Shown here: piece by piece, positions 25,236 to 35,209 of the stretch
How positions within the stretch are numbered: the stretch's first letter is position 1
Layout of the letters: each line of letters opens with the position of its first letter
Source of the DNA: Dioszegia crocea
Lineage: Eukaryota; Basidiomycota; Tremellomycetes; Tremellales; Bulleribasidiaceae
Reading direction: 5' to 3'
DNA: 64,000 bases
Assembly (NCBI GenBank): GCA_001600615.1
Contig: BCKK01000004.1
Span: 855,316 to 919,315, forward strand
The notes under the pieces: generated by a model
The model's input: only the letters and a program-made list of their open reading frames with translations
What the model was told of the DNA's origin: nothing
The model's database searches: none
Translations under genes and position numbers: made by a program

Positions 25236-25464
25236 CCGTTGAATCGTGTAGCCGATACGGGTTTAATGAGCTGACTCCCTAAGCGAAGGCTCGTACAAGC
25301 GCGAACGGCAGCAGGGCGCTCAGGGGGAAGTATGTCTTCCGAGATGTAGGTAACGTTAAGTCGTGCTGTGTGAATAAGCGAGTCGTAAGGTCCAGGGAAC
25401 CCGTAATGTCAATATTTATGCTATCAATCTATAATCACCCTACCCAAAACCAGTGTCCAAGAGT

Positions 25465-27571
25465 CTAAGCCAACATCAATGTCCGATCGGTAAAGTCCTC
25501 CAAGCACAACAAGGGATTGAGCAACTCCCTCTCATCCTCCTCCTTCTCCCCATCCGACCCCTTTAGCCGTTTCATCGGATCATACTCGATAAACGTGTAT
25601 TCCCGCTCTGGTACCTCTCCCCTCGCTGCAGCCGCCGCCGCTTCCGCCTCAGCCTCACTCTTCCTCTTCTTTGCCTCCTCAAACTTTACTGGCGCCCAAG
25701 AGGCATACGCCGGATCCTCTCGCACATGCTGCCGAATCACCGCCAGGGACGTATTCTGCTTCTCCCCCCATCTCTCTTTCCAAGCCGTCACATGCGCATC
25801 CAGATTCTCCAGATCAATCATTTGCAATTGATCCTCTGGATGCTCAGTCAGGGGATGACCTTGGATGACGTGCCATCCCCTTGCTATCCACTCGGCCTTC
25901 TTCCATTTATCCCTACTTGCATGACGCGATTCAACGTCCCACTCGCGTAGGGGTATAGGCAGATTATTGTCTGGATCGGCATACCACCACGCGGTCAGAA
26001 GACCGGGTAGCCAGTTCTTGCCATAGTGAGGCACGTGGAGTCGGCCGTCGTTAGCCTCGTCGGATGGAAGTGGTGTTGCGTGTGAAGGGGAGCCTTGGTT
26101 TGAGCCAGGGAAGGGTGGTTGGGCTTGAGCCTGGGTAGAAGACATCGATGCGAAGTGGGGAGATGGGTTGTGAGAGGTAAAGTCCAGGTCTATATGGTTA
26201 ATAGAATCAAGAGTGGTCGTCGCCAGTGGAGGAGCAGGAAAAGAGTTTAGACAGGTAGGCAGTGATGAGGTAGAGGCGAAAGGAGTGTCTGATCGTACGA
26301 TAGTAGACTCGGAGTAAGATGGAAACAGCCGGGGGCCTATGAATGGGGAGGACTTATGTCCGGTGGGTTGAGATGGGTAATAAGATTGTCCTGTGGACGG
26401 AGGAATGGCAGCGGAAGGAGGTGGCTGGTCAGACATCGATGGCGAGGACAGTGAATAGGATGGGGCATATGAGTCCGACAGTGGCAGATGACGGAGACGA
26501 GCCAGGGCAGGGGTATCCCCTGACATAGCGTTGTCCACTCCGGCAGCCTGGGTAGGCTGGGTGGAAGGTGGACGTACACCCCCTTCGACAGTCGCCAAGG
26601 CAGGGGTAGTGGGACGCGGCGAATGGGAGGTACTGGTATTATTTCCGGTGGAGCGTTGCTGAGCGATGAGCTGAGCCGAAGGCGGAGGGATGGGAAGGGG
26701 GGACGAAGCCGTAGGGGCAGGACGGTCTGCTGGTCGGGGGATAGCTAGATTTGAGATTGACGAGGAGGGACGAGTTGCGCTCAAGCTCGTCTGAGTCAAG
26801 AGAGGGCTCGAGGCAGCTCTTGCCATGGCTTCCGAGACAGCAGGGGCTCGGGTGATAGAGGGACCAAGCGTTCCTATGGAAGGCCCAACGTTGCCTGACA
26901 TCATATTGCCGGCGACGAGTGCAGTGGGTGCGGGTCTATAGACAGGGGGTGTATACGATGGCGTTGCGTGAGGGGGCATATGGGACATGGTGACTATGTT
27001 TCCCAGTCGACTGGCGCTGGACGGAATGTGGAAGCTGGGCCCAGTCGAGGCGTCGGCGTCGAGGTAGATGCTGTCGCCGACGCTGCTGTAGGAGGGAGGG
27101 GAGAAGAGTATGCCGGGGGAGGTAGTCCTGGTGATTGCCAAGTAGGAGAGGGGTTCTGCCTTAGGTCTGCAGCGGATACAGAAGACGGAGTAGCATTTGC
27201 AGGAGGGAGAGGGATGGGCTTGGTATTAGATTTCGATTTATCCGCTTTCTTATTGCGCGGAACAGGGGTAGAAATTTCGACAGGATCTGGGAGTCAGCCC
27301 GCCCTTAGATGTCGCTATGACGATGTCGTCCAGAAAGCGAGATGATGGAAAGGTACACACTGGACACATTCGCCCCCGACAACTTCTTCAGCAAGCTCTG
27401 TATGAGCTCGTTCTGGCGAGTGACCGTAGCGGAGAGAGATGCTACTGTGTTGGAAAGCGTCGTGACCTGACCAGACAGAGCGGTAATCATTTCCGCATCT
27501 GACAAGCGGTCGGGGTACTTGTTCGCTGCCGTGACGGCCAACGACATATTGGCCGCGGAGTGTACGCTCAT
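25465..27571 (-). CDS. Tandem orphan family, copy A (longest)
   Basis: I do not recognise this family. Exon 1 (ATG 27571, MSVHSAANMSLAVTAAN) encodes a heptad-like segment (LSNTVASLSATVTRQNELIQ, then SLLKKL). An intron of about 70 bases follows, then several hundred Pro/Ser/Thr-rich residues. The C-terminal domain reads WLPGLLTAWWYAD, PIPLREWDVESR, KKAEWIARGWHVIQGHPL, AWKERWGEKQN, IRQHVRED and YASWAPVKF. A Lys/Glu/Ala-rich tail ends DRTLMLA. The C-terminal domain and the N-terminal heptads are shared with copies B, C and the relic D. Between about 27,140 and 27,310 the coding-like frame (NKKADKSKSNTKP) changes to another frame. I could not place a canonical intron to explain this, so one indel or an unusual intron is possible. 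No function is proposed. Confidence 0.65.
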
Positions 27572-27887
27572 TTGGGCGAAATGGCCTACAGGAAGGTGAG
27601 TGCGGATGCAGAGATTGATTGTTATTGACTTTGTCTCATGTTTACGCGCTCGGGGTTGCAACGTGCTGTGTTGCTACGGGAAGTCGCAGAGGCATGTAAT
27701 GCCCCAAGTGGTAATTTAACCAGCCGAGGAATGAGGAGTTTACGGCATTCCAGTTCTGTGAATTGACACCAGCTTTGACATCCCCTCGAGCTTCGGTCCC
27801 GAAGGAGGAACCACGGCGTGGTCTGAAACCTCATCTATGAGGCGCTACAATGATTTACCTATCTATATGAAAGAAAGAGTCGGTTGA
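27572..27887. other. Spacer between copy A and relic D
   Basis: About 315 bases holding the copy A promoter and the former 3' end of relic D. No other motif was seen. Confidence 0.4.
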
Positions 27888-28646
27888 TCAATGGGCCTTG
27901 GCACGCTTTCCGCCAAGATCTTCCTCGAGCTTCCTCTTCGTCTTTGCCGTGTTGGGTAGAGGAAGATGACAAGAATAGTAGCCCAAGCAAAGCTGATACA
28001 GGTACTCTCGTATCTTCGCTAGCGCCATTTTGGCAACACTGCGCATGCCCCATCTTGATCTCCACTGCATCAGTGTATAACATCCACAATGCATGAAGAA
28101 GAGCCAGGTCCAGTCGCTAGGCTTGCTCCAGCCGCATATTCCCAGAGAATATCTTATGATATGCCACCCTTATGCGGTGAGCGCCGGTTTGAGAGGGGTG
28201 CGGCCGGAGATGGGCCTGGGGATCGATTGCCCAAGCCAATGCTCGCCAATGCTCAGGGGCGCTCTTAGCTCGCTGAAGCTTTGAGGAGGCAGGGCGAGCC
28301 GCGTGGGTCTTGGCGTGGGGATCGAGGCAGACGTCGTCGGAGGGGGGATCTGCGGCGAGGGTAAAGAGAGCGTGATCCGGCGCAGCGCAAGGGGGATCGG
28401 GGCCTGCCCATTGCTACGTGATTAGCACCAGTCCAAACCTAGAGCAGGATCATCAAGGCTGAGAGCGACCAGGCAAAAGACCACCGGGTACTGACTGGAT
28501 CTATGCGGTTCGCGTAACATGGACTGGTCACTGGATGACAGCATTTTGACGCGTCACGGTTTGTGTAAGGGTTGCGACCGATTCGGAGAGCGATTCGACA
28601 GCTTTGAAAGAGCGACGAACTCCTCATCTGTGTGTGCTTGGACCAT
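27888..28646 (-). pseudogene. Tandem orphan family, copy D: decayed relic
   Basis: Its start (ATG 28646) reads MVQAHTDEEFVALS, like MSQIHSAEEFEALS of copy C. The frame then breaks near 28,603-28,612. One base over, the family heptads continue as KAVESLSESVATLTQTVTRQ followed by NAVIQ and a stop at 28,528-28,530. Further on, a Pro-rich stretch contains PSPQIPP (copy C has APTPQIPP). After an in-frame TAA at 28,170-28,172 the family words GWHII, MQWRSRWG, AKIREYL and YYSCHL follow in order with near-normal spacing. It ends with a basic tail at 27,888 (KRKLEEDLGGKRAKAH). The PLREW motif is not visible. The frameshift and stops argue for a dead gene; a sequencing error alone would not explain all of them. 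Confidence 0.75.
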
Positions 28647-28938
28647 GGCCGTTACAGATGCGATATGACAGAGTATAGCCTGAGTGTACCAAGGCTCTAT
28701 GGGAAGACAGTCGAGACTCGACGCGTATTTGGAACCAAACAAGGTGTCCGGCACCCAGCGGTGTACCGGCCACTCAACCGGTTCGGAGATTTGCGGGCGT
28801 TACGAATATTTTGCTATGGGGGATTTCAGACCCTCCACATCTGCAAGGCACGGTTATGAAACTATGTGTGAATGTGCATAGTGTGATCATTCACTCGACA
28901 GATATACCACAAGGTGACTAGCTACAGCACAGATTTCC
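28647..28938. other. Spacer between relic D and copy B
   Basis: Nearly 300 bases with no recognisable coding word of the family and no other feature. Confidence 0.4.
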
Positions 28939-29915
28939 TCAGGTCCCATTGATAGCTTCTGCGTAGATTTTCGACTTCTTCGCCGGTTGAGCCTCTTCCA
29001 CCTCGCCTTCGGCCTCTTCCGCCGCCTCGCCATCCTCCACCGGCTCCTCGCTGTCTCCGCCTGGCCCGAGCCTCGGTTTATATGTACGCGCCCAGTAGTA
29101 CGGCGGTTGGTGATCCCGTATGTAGTCGCGGATCTTCACCACTCCCTGGGATACAGAACCGCCCCACATCTTCTTCCATGCGACTGACTCGGCCATGATA
29201 TTCGACAACTGAGGCTTCTCTAATTGATGCAGGGGAGAAGCCATCAACGGGTGCCCCTTCGTGATATGCCAGCCTCTCGCGACGGTCTCTGCTTGACTCC
29301 AAGCGGCGTTACAGTAACGCCTATCCTCCTTTGTCCACTCTCGCAATGGCTTTGACATTCCGTGATGGTGATTCGGGTACCACCACCAGCGAAGTAACTT
29401 GAAGACTAGTTGTCCACCTAATCTGGGGAATGGGAGAGGGACTGAGATAGTACTGGGTAGTGGTATGATAGTTAGGGATGGAAATTGAAGGGTTGATGAA
29501 GAAGCCGCTGTTTGGGACTGGGTAGGAGAGGCTCGTGGAGCTAATTTGGGGGCGATATGCTGAGGGACTGACGGAGACCGAAGATTCGTGGTCATACCCG
29601 ATGCTAAGTGTGAAGATGGTAGAGAGGAGGTGTTACCGAAGTTCGAAGAAGATTGGGGTGGCAGCGGTGGAGCACCGAAAGATGTTTCTCGGTATGTATC
29701 TAGCATATCAGATCCCATATACCTGATGCACATAAGATGAACATATAGCAGAAAATACCGGGTGGCCTCTTTGAGCTCTTCGCACCCGCCAACAGGCGCT
29801 CGATCAAGTCATTCTGCCGCCTCAGCGTATCGGTAAGGTTGACGGTGGTTCTCGATAAAGATTCGTTTTGTCGCACCAGAGCAGCATAGTCTTCTGCGGT
29901 ATGTGTCCCAGACAT
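28939..29915 (-). CDS. Tandem orphan family, copy B
   Basis: Exon 1 (ATG 29915) reads MSGTHTAEDYAALVRQNESL and continues TVNLTDTLRRQNDLIERLL. A canonical intron (donor G|GTATTT near 29,771, acceptor after GATATGCTAG) joins in phase to DTYRETSFGAPPLPP. A Ser/Pro-rich linker leads to the conserved C-terminal domain: FKLLRWWWYPNHHHG, SKPLREWTKEDRR, SQAETVARGWHITKGHPL, AWKKMWGGSVSQG, VKIRDYIRDHQPP and YYWARTYKPR. An acidic tail and a short NLS-like PAKKSK follow. Both exons are open and splice cleanly, so this copy looks intact. The function is unknown. The heptad segment suggests self-association, and the basic tail motif is compatible with nuclear location; both are inferences. Confidence 0.72.
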
Positions 29916-30152
29916 ACTGCCAAAAGCAAGCGCTGGAGTGGCGAAGCCGTCAAGCCGCCCGACCCGACGATTGCTCTGAAAGCGGGATGATGAGCAAAGT
30001 GAAGGAAGGAATGCAAATCGAACATGTGAGACAGTCGACAGAGCCAAACAAATTACGACATCGGTTCGGCTATGGCATACCTCAGTCATACCTCCCCATG
30101 CTTTATGAGGCTGTGAGCCTGTGCTCTAGGGTGCGAGTTGAAGATCATAATG
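29916..30152. other. Spacer between copies B and C
   Basis: About 240 bases holding the promoter of copy B and the 3' end of copy C. No motif was seen. Confidence 0.4.
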
Positions 30153-31084
30153 TCAATGACGGTCCGAGCTACGTTCATTCAGAATATCCCCATCGTGCGC
30201 CTGTGAAGTCCGTCTGTTTCTCGCTTTTGGGGCCCAGGGGTAAAGATGTGTTCGTTGCTTTAGGTGGTCTCGGATCCTTTCTGTACCCAGATGAAAGCTG
30301 TTGCCCCATGTCCGCCTCCACTGGACAAGATCCTCTTTCAGCTCCGACAGAATCGGTCTCTCCTCCTGCTCCAGCGCATGCTCCTTTAGCGTGTGACCCT
30401 TCATGAGATGCCATCCTCTTGCGGCTAGCTCGACCTTCCTCCAGTCCTTGAAATCCGGTCTCTCCTCCGATGTCCATTCTCGAAGAGGCTTGGATACTTT
30501 GGAGTCCTCGTTCGGGAAAAACCACCACCAGAGGAGATGCGATTTCAGAAGGTCATCGATGTCGGCGCCAGGCAGATGCTCATCGGAGTTGCTTTGGCTA
30601 CATCGAGTGGATACAGGTTTAACGATGGAGATAGGAGGGATTTGTGGTGTCGGTGCAGGCAAGATCAACTTGTTCGAGCTGCGGGTAACGTTGCTGGGTG
30701 CCTTATGGGATCGCCTTGGCGGGACGCGCTGTGAGCTCGGGGAACGCAAGGAGGGAAGAGAGGGTGCAGGGAAGAGATGAGATGGAGGAGAGGAAGACTC
30801 CGCTGAGGGCAGTGTAAGGTCTCCGGACAGCGAGGTCGCCGCAGATTTAGGGACCGGCGGGATATGGGTAGGGGCGATGCGAGGAGCGGAGTCTGCGCGA
30901 TCAGCCAGGGATCTTCTGCGCGGGTCATTATATGCTTACTCTGGGATAGCAGCTGCTGCAACAACTTTTCGATAAAGTCATTCTGTCGAGATACCGTATG
31001 TGTCAGGGTGAGGACAGTCGCGGTCAAAGATTCGACGCGATTCGACAGTGCTTCAAATTCCTCAGCTGAGTGGATCTGAGACAT
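30153..31084 (-). CDS. Tandem orphan family, copy C
   Basis: Exon 1 (ATG 31084) reads MSQIHSAEEFEALSNRVESL, then TATVLTLTHTVSRQNDFIEK and LLQQLLSQ, a clear heptad pattern. A 47-base intron (A|GTAAGC to GCGCAG, with GCTGATC as branch) joins in phase to SAPRIAPTHIPPVP and a Ser/Pro-rich linker. The C-terminal domain follows: LLKSHLLWWWFFPNED, SKPLREWTSEERP, RKVELAARGWHLMKGHTL, QWRRTWGNSFHLG, RIRDHLKQ and LYPWAPK. The tail is short and polar. This is the shortest intact copy and the clearest model for the family. The next gene upstream is a secreted protein, so there is no operon-like link. The function is unknown. Confidence 0.75.
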
Positions 31085-31506
31085 ATCGTTTGTCTGAGCC
31101 CTGGAGGGATTACTAGCTGGTGCGCTTGGAAGTAGTGTTTTTCGATATTTTTCGTGGGGTCAGAGAATGGATGCTAGTTTCGGTCGAGATCGACTCCTAC
31201 ATAAGCAGTTGCAAGCCGTCAAATGCTGATATCAATCGTCTGATCCTTATCTTTAACCGGGACGAGATTCTCTCGGCATGGCAACTTGTGCAGGCAACCT
31301 GGCAAAAGATGGGTCTTGTCTTGATACATCTGCAGCAGAGCGGGCCCTGGGTCTTTGGGACAGTACCGTGTGCTCTATGTGTCTATGCATTCCCGGAAAA
31401 GATGACTGAAAAACTGCGTCTAGACGCCAACCCCCCTCTATTTGTATTATATCCGCCACCAGCCCAAAATCCCGATAATGTCCATGTCCAATCGCCCCGC
31501 ACCGCA
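31085..31506. other. Spacer beyond the tandem array
   Basis: About 420 bases with the promoter of copy C and the 3' UTR of the secreted protein gene. A plus-strand frame is open across 31,120-31,569, but it lacks an ATG at its start and coding character. Confidence 0.4.
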
Positions 31507-32144
31507 TCAAGCAGGAGTAGCCTGACGATACTCGTTACAGCAGGTGGCCTGTGGGAAAGAAGCTTCTAGACACGGGGTCAGCTTTGGCTCGAAAGTTGGC
31601 GTTAAAGGACTTACGAGCTGCGGCGTTCGTGCTCGACTCGCACGCTTCATTCTTCAGGGTGACGTCGTACGCGCCGGTTCTGAAAGTTCCTGGGGACCTG
31701 ACTGTGAAGCATGACTGTGTGTTGGTGTTATAGGTGGAGGATGTACACGCTATGAAATCAGCAATCATTCCAGTCCGCTTTCGAGTAGAAGGGACAGTAC
31801 GCACTATTATCCAGCTCGCATATTTTGGTGCAAGCCTCACGGGTAGGGATACCATCCTGGGATGTAGCTCCTGGTAACGCATCGTAATCGAGGCCAACGA
31901 AGCGGGCATATGGTACCGACCCGGTAGGAGTGAAGCCGGAGCATCGGTTGATGGTGGGGATTGGCAAAGGGCTAGCTTGCTGCCTACGCTGCAAGCCCTG
32001 GGGACGAGCCGCTCGGCGGACGATCTGTGATCGTGTGGCTTGCTTGAGCGGCCTTCCTCGTATTCTGGGGGTGGAGCTTCGTCTGCTGGCTTCGACGAGA
32101 GCGAAGGCAGCGATGAGCGCGAAGAGATAAGAGGAGAATCGCAT
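31507..32144 (-). CDS. Small secreted cysteine-containing protein
   Basis: ATG 32144 begins a signal peptide (MRFSSYLFALIAAFALVEAS), then a basic pro-region (RRAARPQGLQRRQQ) that could be cut by a Kex2-like protease. The mature part has spaced cysteines: INRCSGFTPTG, FVGLDYDALPGA, REACTKICELDN. A spliced exon contributes CTSSTYNTNTQSCFTV and NEACESSTN, and the last exon QASFPQATCCNEYRQ. The FVGxD...C..IC pattern resembles PAN/apple-like secreted proteins common in basidiomycetes. Donors A|GTGCGTAC and C|GTAAGT with branch motifs GCTGAT and GCTGACC support three exons. The function is unknown; a cell-wall or environmental role is only a guess. Confidence 0.65.
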
Positions 32145-33249
32145 GGTAGGATGGGGTGTAGGAGAGGAGGTCGTGGTGATGGGAAGGCGGTATTGCTGCT
32201 AGATAGGTGGTGAGCGTTGATGGAAGAGATAAAGGGGGAGATGGTCGACGAAGTAAAAGAGACGTAGATAAGATCTCTAAAAGGCCTTTCTATCCACTCA
32301 ACACCCAGTCTCGGAACAGCCATGACCGGTAAGACGCCAACTCCGCCACTTGTCGGCTATCTTTACACAGCCAAGTCGTCTCACAGCGGTTCTGGCAATA
32401 ATCAGCTTGGACCGGAGTTTAGGCTTGAAAGTTTGTCCATCTAGAGATCTACAGGGGGTAGTCATGAAGCTCTTGGTAGCTCATTGTAGTAAGACGTTCC
32501 ATCGTACCTTTTTCAACTTTCTGCCACTCCGTGCCTCATCTTGAGCTCGTGTTTCTCCGTGCCTAGATAAGCATCCGAGAACAATCAGCCTCCATCAGCC
32601 GGCTGCCGGCGGTCTGAAAGCGTCGACGAGTTCATGATAAGATTCGATATCATCCGCGGCCGCGAATGTCCGAGGTGGATGGAGGCGCTATCATCTGGGG
32701 CAAAGAGGTGGCGGTGGCGTCTTGTAGGCGTGTCAGAGACACAGGGCCGAATTCAAAGTAGCTCCGAAGTCTGGCTTTGGGCTCTTTGAAGTATTGTAGT
32801 CCGAAGGCAAAAGGTCCGATAGGATCTCAGGTGGAGGGGGAATATTACCCGTTCCGGTAGAGGAACGTGTTTCAGGCACAGGAAGCCCTGAGTCCGATTC
32901 TTACATAACGCGATACGCGTCGAGGCGCGTCTCGTTCGCCTATGCTTCATACCTCACCTATGAACTCCAGATGTGACTACTCCAGTGTGCTGCTTGAACG
33001 CCTCGTCATATCGCAGATGGGAGCTGCGGAACCCGAACTGTGCGGCACAAGGGGTGGGGCAGGCAGATCTTGCCTGTGTGCCTGTGTGTGTATGTGAAAC
33101 ACGACGTCACCCGCACAGCTTCCCTTTCACGAATCTTCCCTCACACCGCTTCCTTTGATACCACTGCGACCCTGTACGACTGACCTCGCAACTTGCTGAT
33201 ACTCAGCTCATTTGTGCTCTCCAAATCTGCCCCAGTCCGCCTTCTCGAC
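32145..33249. other. Divergent 1.1-kb intergenic region
   Basis: It lies between the starts of the secreted-protein gene (-) and the one-pass membrane-protein gene (+). It contains GC-rich and TG-rich patches (near 33,070). No ORF with coding character was found. It is the longest gene-free stretch in the window, which would suit a larger regulatory region. Confidence 0.45.
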
Positions 33250-35052
33250 ATGAGCGATCAGCCAACCACAGTCACCACGACTGCGGCTTCGCCTTCGGCT
33301 TCGGTGTCAAATACAGCGACCGGATCCCCAGGTCAGAGCGACAAGAATGTTATGATCAGCAGTAATATCTTCATCCCAATTGTTGCGGTCATTGTCGGCA
33401 TCTTTGTCGTTGGCGCTGTCGTAAGTCTCGCTCGTCGTACGACTGACCTCGGTCTCCACGGTTCGAGGAATTTGCTGACGAATCAGACTGTCTTTCGGCG
33501 TCAAATTATCAATATCTTGCGAAAGATCGTTCAACTCTCGCCCATCCCTCAGACGCCACTGGGACATGCAGAGAATGGCCAGGCTCCAGGCCAGATATCA
33601 GCTGAACAACTCGCGGGCGGTAGTTTGGCAGGTCCGGGGTCGGGGAATGCCGCACCGGTAGCGGCGGTGGCGGTTACCGGGGCCCGGGGTCGACGAACAA
33701 GACGAGGCGTGCGGCGTACGGATAGCGGGGCGAGTATCCGAACTCTGCCCGCGTATAGTAAAGAAGCGGGGGATGAGGAGTTGGTCCTTGTTCGGAGGCA
33801 GAGTATGGGGAGTGTTGACGAGCTTGACGAGGTGGAAGAAGGGGAGGATAGGACTATGGAGATGAGGGAACGGCGAACGTCATTGAGCGGGGTGCTAGAT
33901 CGGGTCACATCGATCAGGCGCTCTGGATCAATTCGGAGTATTGCCAGTGCCATCAGCCGAAGATCCACTCGACCCCTTGCCGACTCCATGGCAACTCCTC
34001 CCAACGCACAGTCAACAGTCGAACAACCCACCAGTCCTCAATCGGCCCCTCCTCGAACTAGGCCCCTGTCGCAGTCCAACTCGGTCCGCACGAGAGGATG
34101 GGGCGAAGCTCCTACATACCTCGAAGCCATGTCTTCCCCAATCCCTGAGTCACAAAACCGCCAACTACAACAGCGAGAGGAGGACGAAAACCCTCCAGCC
34201 CGAGTCACACTCCGAGAGCGTACATCATCCACCTTCCTAAACCTCCTATCTCGTACAGGTCTCGTTCCTCATCCCCCAAACCACGCCTATGCCGACCCTT
34301 ACAACACTAGCCAAACCCGTAATCCCCCTTCGTCGAATCATAACCGCCGACCCAGCTCGTCCGTCAGCCTCCTCCTCCAACCCCAGACTTCTCGCCTTTC
34401 CGGCCGGTCATCAGACCCCACCACCTCGGCCTATCCCTCCCCTTGGACATCCACACATTCACTCGGTCTCATCTCCCCTCCTGTTCTCAACTCGGCCGTG
34501 CGGGCAAGTTTCGAAACGACCGATCTGCCGCGTGCCGGGCTGTCCGAAGACCAAATGCGGTTCCTGGGAACGAGAGAGGCGACGAGTTTGGCAGGTGTCA
34601 GGGTTGGTGACGTTCCATCTGGGAAGAGACGAAGGGGGAGTGGTGGTGTTCCGGGGCCGAGGCATGCGAGCGAGGGGAGCCGGCTTAGTGAGTCGAGCGT
34701 AGAGGAGGAAGGGAGCCTGCCGACGTGGGATGAGCTGGACGGGGAGCGGAGGCGGGCAGAAGCGGACCAAGGGAGGAATAGGGCGGAGGTTTTACTGGCA
34801 GGTGGGGTGGCAGTGGGGACAACTACGGCCGCAGGATCAAATGTGGCGACATCTACTTCACCGCATGACGATAGTGCAACCTTGACAACCAACACACCGA
34901 CACTTCCCACCGGCTCGGTCATGATTGCGGTCTCAACCCCTCCTGCCGCGGTCTCAACCCCTCCTGCCCCGCCTCCCCGTTTAGATATTGTAGCTCCCAC
35001 ACCTACGTCTGGCACTTTCCCTACTAGACTTCCGATAGTAGCCATTTCCTGA
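33250..35052 (+). CDS. One-pass membrane protein with long disordered cytoplasmic tail
   Basis: The start (MSDQPTTVTTTAAS) is a short Ser/Thr-rich extracellular segment without a clear signal peptide. One membrane helix follows (NIFIPIVAVIVGIFVVGAV). An intron at about 33,427-33,487 splits the gene right after it (donor GTAAGT, branch GCTGAC). The remaining 500 residues are polar and disordered. They include the conserved-looking words RRTDSGASIRTLPAYSKEAG, APTYLEAM and LPTWDEL, separated by Pro/Ser/Arg stretches. Such TLPAY and PTYLEAM words recur in fungal membrane proteins and resemble PY-like adaptor or ubiquitin-ligase binding motifs; that reading is inference. No known domain was recognised. 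A 158-base gap separates it from the convergent Atos-type gene. Confidence 0.7.
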   Translation: MSDQPTTVTTTAASPSASVSNTATGSPGQSDKNVMISSNIFIPIVAVIVGIFVVGAVVSLARRTTDLGLHGSRNLLTNQTVFRRQIINILRKIVQLSPIPQTPLGHAENGQAPGQISAEQLAGGSLAGPGSGNAAPVAAVAVTGARGRRTRRGVRRTDSGASIRTLPAYSKEAGDEELVLVRRQSMGSVDELDEVEEGEDRTMEMRERRTSLSGVLDRVTSIRRSGSIRSIASAISRRSTRPLADSMATPPNAQSTVEQPTSPQSAPPRTRPLSQSNSVRTRGWGEAPTYLEAMSSPIPESQNRQLQQREEDENPPARVTLRERTSSTFLNLLSRTGLVPHPPNHAYADPYNTSQTRNPPSSNHNRRPSSSVSLLLQPQTSRLSGRSSDPTTSAYPSPWTSTHSLGLISPPVLNSAVRASFETTDLPRAGLSEDQMRFLGTREATSLAGVRVGDVPSGKRRRGSGGVPGPRHASEGSRLSESSVEEEGSLPTWDELDGERRRAEADQGRNRAEVLLAGGVAVGTTTAAGSNVATSTSPHDDSATLTTNTPTLPTGSVMIAVSTPPAAVSTPPAPPPRLDIVAPTPTSGTFPTRLPIVAIS

Positions 35053-35209
35053 TCCGTGGCGTAGACCATTTTGTATTTATCGGGAAGGAACGGATCAATC
35101 GTGCCCATGTATCGGATACACATTGATACATCCGTTAAATCTGGTCACATACAGAGATTACACACGGTGATACACTGAAAATACAATATTGTCCTTACAC
35201 CTTCGATGC

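Noticed and set aside
29700..29733. Shared MCIRYMG word here and at about 35,105-35,123 (minus strand)
   Set aside because: One is intronic, the other is in a 3' flank; flanking bases differ, so chance similarity is the simplest reading.
31120..31569. 149-codon plus-strand open frame beside copy C
   Set aside because: It does not begin with ATG, overlaps the spliced end of the secreted protein gene and has no protein-like pattern.
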